Positions 57,247 through 64,000 of a DNA stretch of 64,000 bases are shown here, piece by piece. This DNA is from Costus lasius (Eukaryota; Streptophyta; Magnoliopsida; Zingiberales; Costaceae): NCBI GenBank assembly GCA_027563935.2, contig CM050447.1, positions 13,608,501-13,672,500 of the forward strand, read 5' to 3'. The stretch's first letter is position 1, and every line of letters starts with the position of its first letter. A program made the position numbers and the translations under genes. The notes under the pieces were generated by a model. That model was given only the letters and a program-made list of their open reading frames with translations, was not told where the DNA came from and ran no database searches.

Positions 57247-60200
57247 TCAAGCTTCATGGTGAGGTGAACTTTCTGATTGGAAACCGTCACAAAACTCCAT
57301 CAGCTCCATGCGGTACTCGAGGCCTCTAATATAGTGGCCCAAAAGCATGCACCTTGGAGCACATCAAATGAAGGTTGAGAATTTCTGATAAACCAAGAGT
57401 TGCAAGTTACAATACAAAATGTATTAGGCAACATACCAGAACAGGAGGCGTGCAAGATAGTCGCGTGGAACCTTTGTTATGGGCTGAAATTGTGTGGAAG
57501 TGTCGTCGACAAGTTCTGCACAGTTGTCTTTCTCAATATGTAGGTTCTTAACTGTTCGATTCTCTGAGAGAGGGGGCTTCAATTGCATCTCTAGAGATAG
57601 AGTGGCGAGGAGGCCATGCGCAACAGACCGGATGATTTCGTCAACTGCGCAAGTTGGTTCTGAAAGTTCCATAACCTGCTCAAGAGACCACGTGAATTGT
57701 ACTACATTAATCAAGAAAATTATTGCCAAACCAAGTAATTGTTGGCAGTGAACTTGTACTCATGTCCACCTACTTGTTACCAGCATATCCTGTAATGGTC
57801 AATATGCACGCCTAAACAATGGACAGGAACATGACCAAGTATTGTATTATGATAGCCGCTATCTTAGGCAATTTCTTTCTCAATATTAATTCGATCAGTT
57901 CAAAACATCTGAGAATCTTGTAATGGTCTTACATTTAGCATTAAGCTAAAGGAAGAAAGAAGTCCTCGATTTTTTTTTTGTTTTCAATAATCATGAGAGT
58001 AAAAGCAGGAATTTTCTTAGCCGTTGATTGGTTTTTCGGTTGAATAAAAATATTTCCACTCTAGCAATTTAATTGTCTCTTCCAGAAGAAAAAAAAGTAT
58101 TATTTGGATCAAACAAACTTGTGAAGCAAATAACAGATCTGCAGGTTTCACAATACAATTTGAGTAAAAATTCCACAGGAATGAAAAAAAAAAAAAAAAA
58201 CTTCAGGACACGCTGCTGAAACTTTTCTCACCAAAAACCATATGATCATGGCTGTGAATTCATTATCATATATTTAAGTTTAGTGGATAACCTTCTCAGG
58301 CTCCAAAGATCTTAGATAGAATGAAAAAAAAAAAAAAACTTCAGGACACGCTGCTGAAACTTTTCTCACCAAAAAACCATATGATCATGGCTGTGAATTC
58401 ATTATCATATATTTAAGTTTAGTGGATAACCTTCTCAGGCTCCAAAGATCTTAGATAATCCAACACGTCGCTCTTTTCCTCTTCTACACACTGTTGCATC
58501 TGTGGAGCAGAATTACTCCTGATGTCATCTAGCCCCTGTGAATATAAAGTTTGAGTAGAGAAAGAACATAGTAGTTACTGTAGAATCAACGGAGTTACTG
58601 TAGAATCAACGGGTGAAACATTGAAGAATGAACACATATTGGCATTGACATCATCATCAATGGAATCTGGAAAATCGTATGAACAAATCCTATTAGAAGG
58701 ATAAAACAAAATAGTAAACTTGAATATTTTTTGACACATCTAAAGAGAGCATCAAATTTGATGAAAACTTCTACGATCAATTTAAGCTAATTTTGGTAAT
58801 GCTGATTACAAAAGTCTGGTGGAAATATTGATATATATTTTCTCCTGATAATTATTGAGAGAATTATTAATGTACACTAAACTAGAGGAATAAGATCGCT
58901 GATTATAGATGTATAAGGCTGACACTTTCAAAAGCTTGAACTGGTTGACATGAATAAACATGTTATATAATTGGTTAACAATATAATAAATGATGAAGAT
59001 GGCTCGAACCGACAAATAAGGTCTTTAGTAGAGCTACTAACTAGCATCTTTCTTACTATCTTTACTTGAATGTGCTGCTGCCGCTATGTTTAGGTCAAGG
59101 AAATTGGTCAAGCTGTGTCCTAATCACTTGTTCACATTCAATGGGGTTGTGCTGATCCAAATGTGTACACCAAGTCATTTACAAAATAATAACCTTACGA
59201 ATCATGTTTAAACATCTTACTCATGAAGATAATCGCCATAATGAAGTGGCATAGGGTTCAGATAAGCAATATCAACATTATGACAACTACACAAGTATTT
59301 TCATAATTTGAAGAAATTAATGTTTCAGGTAAGGTCATAGACGTAACTAGGACAATCATATACCTGCATGAGATTAGGGAAAATAAACACGAGTAAGTTG
59401 TAAAATTTGGAGACATATCAGATAAATAAAAACCTTAGATAGCCAATTTAGTGATTTTAGAAAATGATATGGATTGATCATTTTGTAAAATTTAAATCTT
59501 AACACAATTTTCTTTCTCTTTAAGTTCAATAGTAAACGCAAATTATGACAGATGATTCAATCCAAGCTTGTGCACTAGGGCACAATTGCCAGGAAAAAAT
59601 AATTTTACAAATTTGATTAAAAGTAAACCACATGTTTCACCTCAAGTTGTGATCTACTTTCTTCTATGAGAAGACCAGAAAATTTTATCAAAAATGTCTA
59701 GAGAAAATTACAAATGATTTGTAATATGTAGGTGCAGGTTTTGCACAGTACCTTTTCAGCAGAATTTAGACGACACTGCAGGTAGCGAATGTATTCTTGA
59801 ATTTCAGGTGCCAACACCTCAAGACCACCACTACCTTCTTGGTAACAATAAGCATCATTTCCTCTAAGAAAATCAGATATTGTTGGAAACCTATCAATCA
59901 GCATGTCCAGGCTATCATATTCTGCATTTTGTTTCTGGCTTTGTTCACTATGCTCACTATGAATTTTTAGATTTCTTTCAAGGCACAGCCTATATTCAGC
60001 ATTGTGCAATGTGTACCTGCAACAAATAAATATCTACAATGACCAGCAAACACAAACAAATGAAAAAATGATACAGTTGGAAATATGCAACAAAACATCA
60101 ACCCAAACGAACTACTTGATTACTTGGCATACTTGCACAACTTTAAAATGCTTGTAAAAAAATAACAAGTATAAGTAGTATCAGATGAGAAGCTTAGATG

Positions 60201-62145
60201 AAAAATAGGATATAAATAATAGGGAAATAAAAAGGACTGCAAGTTCACTCAAAATCATGATATGCTACGTAGTTCTTATAATCCGTCTAGTTATATGTAG
60301 AGACCGGTTTGGATGACGACTAATCAACATATTGTTTTCTCTTACCAGTAAACTAGAGTCTTGTCGGCCAATTATCTCAAAAGAGGCTTACTGAGGGGAT
60401 TCACCAACAGTAATGGGTGTCAATTCTATTTTACTAGTTTGGAAATGCCAAGTGCAATTACTTGTTTTGAAGGACTAGCAGGCAATTATCCATGAGACTA
60501 GTTAATAATTTTTGAAACAAACATTACATTTTACGTCAAATGAGCATACTCATATTGGATAGGTAATAATTCAGGTTTCATAATCATTTTATGACAATCA
60601 CATAATGTGGCTCAAAAAGAGATTGAGATCATTTCAATGACAGATTGCAAAAACAAATATAAAAGTTGTGTAAATACAGCACGCTCTGTCTCACAAACAT
60701 ACTGCATACCCTGTCTTCGTTGAAGAAATTAATAAATTGAGTAGTGGCTCCCACAAAGCTTCTACAAACACATGAAACTGGTTAGATGGAAGCAAACCCA
60801 GCATGCCTGAAATAGTCCTCTTCATTGCATCAATTGTATTAGCTGGAACATCTTTTTGAATAAGGCTCACATCCAAAGGTTGTATCTCTTGCACCAAATT
60901 TAACAGAATGGATTCCTAAAATTTTAACATTAGTCATAGTTGTAAGACAAGCGCTCCTAATATATAAAACACAATGGAAGTGAAACAACTATGTAGCATG
61001 CCAGAGATAATCTAGAACAAGAACATTTACTATACCCTTTTATAACATGATTATCAAAGCCACCAATCTTTTATTGCAAACTCTTTCTTTTCCTATGTCA
61101 ACATCAGCTGTGAATTATGATATAATACGCTATCTTCTACAGTTCGTGGCCATCTTTTTATTTCAGTGAAGATTGTTGTAAGCTAGCACCTTTTCCACAG
61201 TATCCTCGGCATGAGATTTCACATGTAGGGTTTGTTTGACAACTTTTGCGACTATGGAAAAATATGTGAACAAAATGGAGGCAACAACAGCAGAAAAGCC
61301 AAAAATATGTGCGTTTTATAGCTAACTTAGATTGGAAAAGTAGTTTGATAACTCACAGTTAAAAAGTAGTTTTATAACTAAACGTTGGTAAAGTTATTGG
61401 AAAAGACTATGTGAGCATGCAAATGACAAAAAAAGAACAGAATTAGAGAGGTGATATTTTTGTTAATGATTATCTAACTTAGATTTCTATATATTAATTA
61501 AATTATATAAATCGTTGATAGTTAGATAAATTATTTAATAGATGCATTAGGAGTATTCGGTGGTGCGACACAAAATAAGTTTAGATTATTATCGTTACAG
61601 AATTAGGATGAGAATAAAGGGTAAAATTATTTGAAATCAATAATGTATATATCAGAAGCAGAAGCTACTCTGAAACAATTTCAGATTTTTAGCTTCTGGA
61701 CAGTTATTTCATCACAATCCTCCTCCGCTACGCCAAGTACAGTGTCACATTATGGCATGTCCTTATACGTTATGTGGGTCTTTGTCATAGACCTAACTCT
61801 CCTTGCATGAAGTGAATTCGATCTAAACCAATAGAAACAAGAACTCAACAAGCGCTCCACAAGTTTGAAAAATTTGCACGTCCAGTTTATTCAACAAAAT
61901 TCTCTTCGAATAAGCAATCATCATCGTCTAACCTTTGACGGGCGCTTCGGAGATTTTCTCTCGGACTCGAGCCCATCGAACGGAATCCCGGTGGAGCAGC
62001 AGACGTGGACAAGGAGCCGAGGCGAGGGCGACCAAAATCGAGAGAACGAGGATTGGCGGAACCCCCTTCGGTCGGCCGTCGGCGAAAGCGGCGGCCGCGT
62101 GAAGAGCAGGAGGGCCTGGGCAAGGAACGGCGCGGCGGTCTGCAT
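57247..62145 (-). CDS. DUF760 family protein, probably plastid-targeted
   Basis: Six exons, all phase-consistent: 62145-61933, 60915-60710, 60016-59752, 58535-58431, 57675-57437 and 57352-57247; 377 aa. Exon 1 (71 residues) is Ser/Arg-rich with few acidic residues, like a chloroplast transit peptide. Exons 2-3 make the first DUF760-type unit: MKRTISGMLGLLPSNQFHVF, STKTGYTLHNAEYRL, GLEVLAPEIQEYIRYLQCRL. Exons 4-6 make the second: DVLDYLRSLEPEKVMELSEP, VAHGLLATLSLEMQ, CAELVDDTSTQFQPIT, RDYLARLLFWCMLLGHYIRG and LEYRMELME. The family is found in plastid-bearing organisms; its biochemical role is not known. The intron 1 model skips no conserved segment that I can see. A 139-bp tandem duplication spans the end of exon 4 and its donor. 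Confidence 0.88.
58181..58457 (-). repeat. 139-bp tandem duplication across the exon 4/intron 4 boundary of the DUF760 gene
   Basis: Units 58181-58320 and 58321-58457 are nearly identical (both start ATGAAAAAAA, contain CTTCAGGACACGCTGCTGAA and end CCAAAGATCTTAGATA). Each copy contains the last codons of exon 4 (SLEPEK) and the donor AAG/GTTATCC, so a second, downstream donor exists. Confidence 0.9.
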
Positions 62146-62629
62146 CCCCACGTCCCCCCTCCACTGCCACCGCCCTCTTTCACCCTCTTTGAACTGTGCC
62201 GTTTTGGTGCGCTATATCTGGGAACCGATTTGGTTCATGTGTCGATGTAAACAAGATTCAAGACTGAACTCGTCTCAACCCGACCCGATCCCATTCGGAT
62301 CAAATTTGCACAGACTGTATTCAGATTTGTGCTTTAGATACATCCATTAAGATTTAGATAGAAACTTTAAAAAGACTATCCGATTAAGATGATACTTTGT
62401 GTACAACATAGAGGTCTCTATTGCATGATGGTTCGAGAATATTGATTGTCATTGATATACGAGATATCTTGATGTCGACCTAACTTCAAAACAATACAAT
62501 ATCTAGGGTTTATTATAGTGTATAGAAATTAATTAAGATGAAGGTAAGGCAGAAAACAATGAATGAAAGCTCCACATTGAAAGAAAGTTAGGAAGGCTAA
62601 TGTTGACATGACTTCCAATAAGACCTAAG
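62146..62629. other. Upstream region of the DUF760 gene
   Basis: It contains the likely promoter and 5' UTR of the minus-strand DUF760 gene (GC-rich to about 62190). Beyond that it is AT-rich with nothing recognised. Confidence 0.5.
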
Positions 62630-63837
62630 CTTCGTTTGGTGGCATTTTTCGAGAGATGAGAAGTGTCAATTATCAGAAGAAGCTGAATTGTTTTAGCTTT
62701 CGAAGAGAGCAAACATTCTATGGCTAGTTTGGGATGGCTGGAGCTTCTAGCTGGTGGTTGATCTGAGTAGAGTTGATCTGAAAAGCTAAGATTGTTTGGG
62801 TGTATTAGCTGGTCTGATAAGCAATTTTGAGCTGCTGTGCTGTGTTGTTTAATTCTATTAAAAAATATTTTTAATTTATAATAAAAATTAATTTTTTTAA
62901 TATAAAAGTATATATAAAATATAAAATTACCTAACACAACAATAAATATTTTGTAGACTATTACATACATAAATTTAAGCTTAAAATAGATAATTATTTT
63001 TAAGAATTCCCTAATTTTTACTTTTTTAAATTTTAATCATACAAATATAAATTTTTAAATTTAAAATTTTTTAAAATTTTTTTAAGAATTTCCTAAGTGT
63101 AGAACCCTACATACATAATATATAAAATTTTAAAAAATAATCATAATACATTATAAATATAAATTTTATCTAATAATCTCTATAATTTAATTTTTATTAT
63201 CTATTATTATTTTAGATAAAAATATTTATTTATTCTCTTGTTTTTAAGGTTTTTTATTATTTTAATTTTAAAAATTCATATTTATTAATACCTGTAAAAA
63301 ATAAAATAAATAAAAAAACCTAAAATCTCAATCCCTTCGACCCATGCTTCTCGCCACGCGAAGGGGGATTTGGGCATCTCGTTGCCACGTGAAGGGACGG
63401 CGGCCATAAGGCCTTTCCACGCGCGATGACGGGCGGCGTCGGACGGTGCTCCAGGTCCCAGACGGGGGCGATGGGAGGCGTCGAATGGAGCTCCAGATTG
63501 CAGACGGGGCGAGGGACGGTGTAGCGACAGGCGAAGGAGACGGGCTGTACGGCAACGAGCGAAGGAGGGGTGGTTCAGCGACGGAGATGGGCGATGTGCC
63601 GACGAACGAAGGAGGGGCGGTCCGATGACGGGTGAAGGAGATGAGGAGTCGATCGTGCGCGAAGGGAACGGCTGGCAGCAGCTTCTCAATCTGCAAAAGC
63701 TAGGGGAGAGTAGCTGCCTATAAACAGTGCAGCTTCTCAGTTTCCAACTAAGAAGCTGGACACTAAACGTCTAGGGTTTTCATTTTTTGCTGCCCTCAAA
63801 TACAAACGCGGACTGAAAACCGCCCCCAAACGGGGCC
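62630..63837. mobile_element. Degenerate inverted-repeat (Harbinger-like?) element, about 1.2 kb
   Basis: The left end GCTTCGTTTGGTGGC and right end CCCCCAAACGGGGCC are imperfect inverted repeats. Flanks TAA (left) and TAT (right) would be a decayed 3-bp duplication. Inside, AGCTTCT-type words recur near both ends, a very AT-rich stretch lies at 62860-63300 and a GC-rich block at 63340-63660. No transposase. Frames in the GC-rich block are low complexity. Confidence 0.45.
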
Positions 63838-64000
63838 TATAGGCGGATAGCTAATCAGAACGCGATCAACGCCTTGGACAGCTATGCCAAAAGCAACCCT
63901 AGTCAAATTTGATACTAACGTACCCAAACCTAGGGGCACCTTGATCGAACGAGAACGAATATATAAATAATGTAATAGAGTGAGAATAAATATATTATTT
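63838..64000. other. Window end, nothing recognised
   Basis: A short AT-rich stretch with no coding signal. Confidence 0.5.

Overview
This is a nuclear window from a flowering plant. The evidence is intron-rich genes with plant-specific families (a plant calmodulin-binding-domain protein, a WPP-domain MAF1-like protein, a DUF760 plastid-type protein), LTR retrotransposons primed by initiator tRNA-Met, and hAT and Tourist/Harbinger-type DNA transposons. Tourist-type termini and the repeat style lean towards a monocot, but I cannot name a species. No bacterial, organellar, CRISPR or rRNA features were seen, and no clear tRNA gene.

Layout. 1-705 holds the last two exons of an unrecognised gene. 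3187-4633 is a short inverted-repeat element with a 1.23-kb GC-rich insertion. 4891-8691 is a decayed, intron-retaining copy of the ribosomal protein eS19 gene. 9569-12157 (minus) is a TPX2-family microtubule-associated gene whose upstream region carries G2/M-type MSA motifs. 13085-15667 (minus) is a calmodulin-binding-domain protein. 17960-21909 (plus) is a gankyrin-like ankyrin protein (26S proteasome subunit PSMD10 family). 23510-25417 (plus) is ORC5. 27311-28140 is a Harbinger-like element.

29326-43073 is a complete but decayed Ty3/gypsy chromovirus-like retrotransposon in minus orientation, with AAATT target duplication. A short-LTR Ty1/copia element (34824-39223) is nested between its protease and reverse transcriptase. 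46048-46612 is a hAT-type MITE and 47760-51702 a full-length but broken hAT transposon. 52233-52625 (minus) is a MAF1/WPP protein, divergent from an EVE-domain protein at 53081-53587 (plus). 57247-62145 (minus) is a six-exon DUF760 gene. 62630-63837 is a degenerate inverted-repeat element.

The genes do not form a pathway or operon. TPX2-like (spindle) and ORC5 (replication) are cell-cycle genes and each has a cell-cycle-type promoter motif. I found no convincing undescribed system. The most useful second looks are the eS19 pseudogene history, exon-scale tandem duplications in two genes, a candidate GC-AG intron, a possible frameshift in the TPX2-like gene, and the nested transposon stratigraphy.
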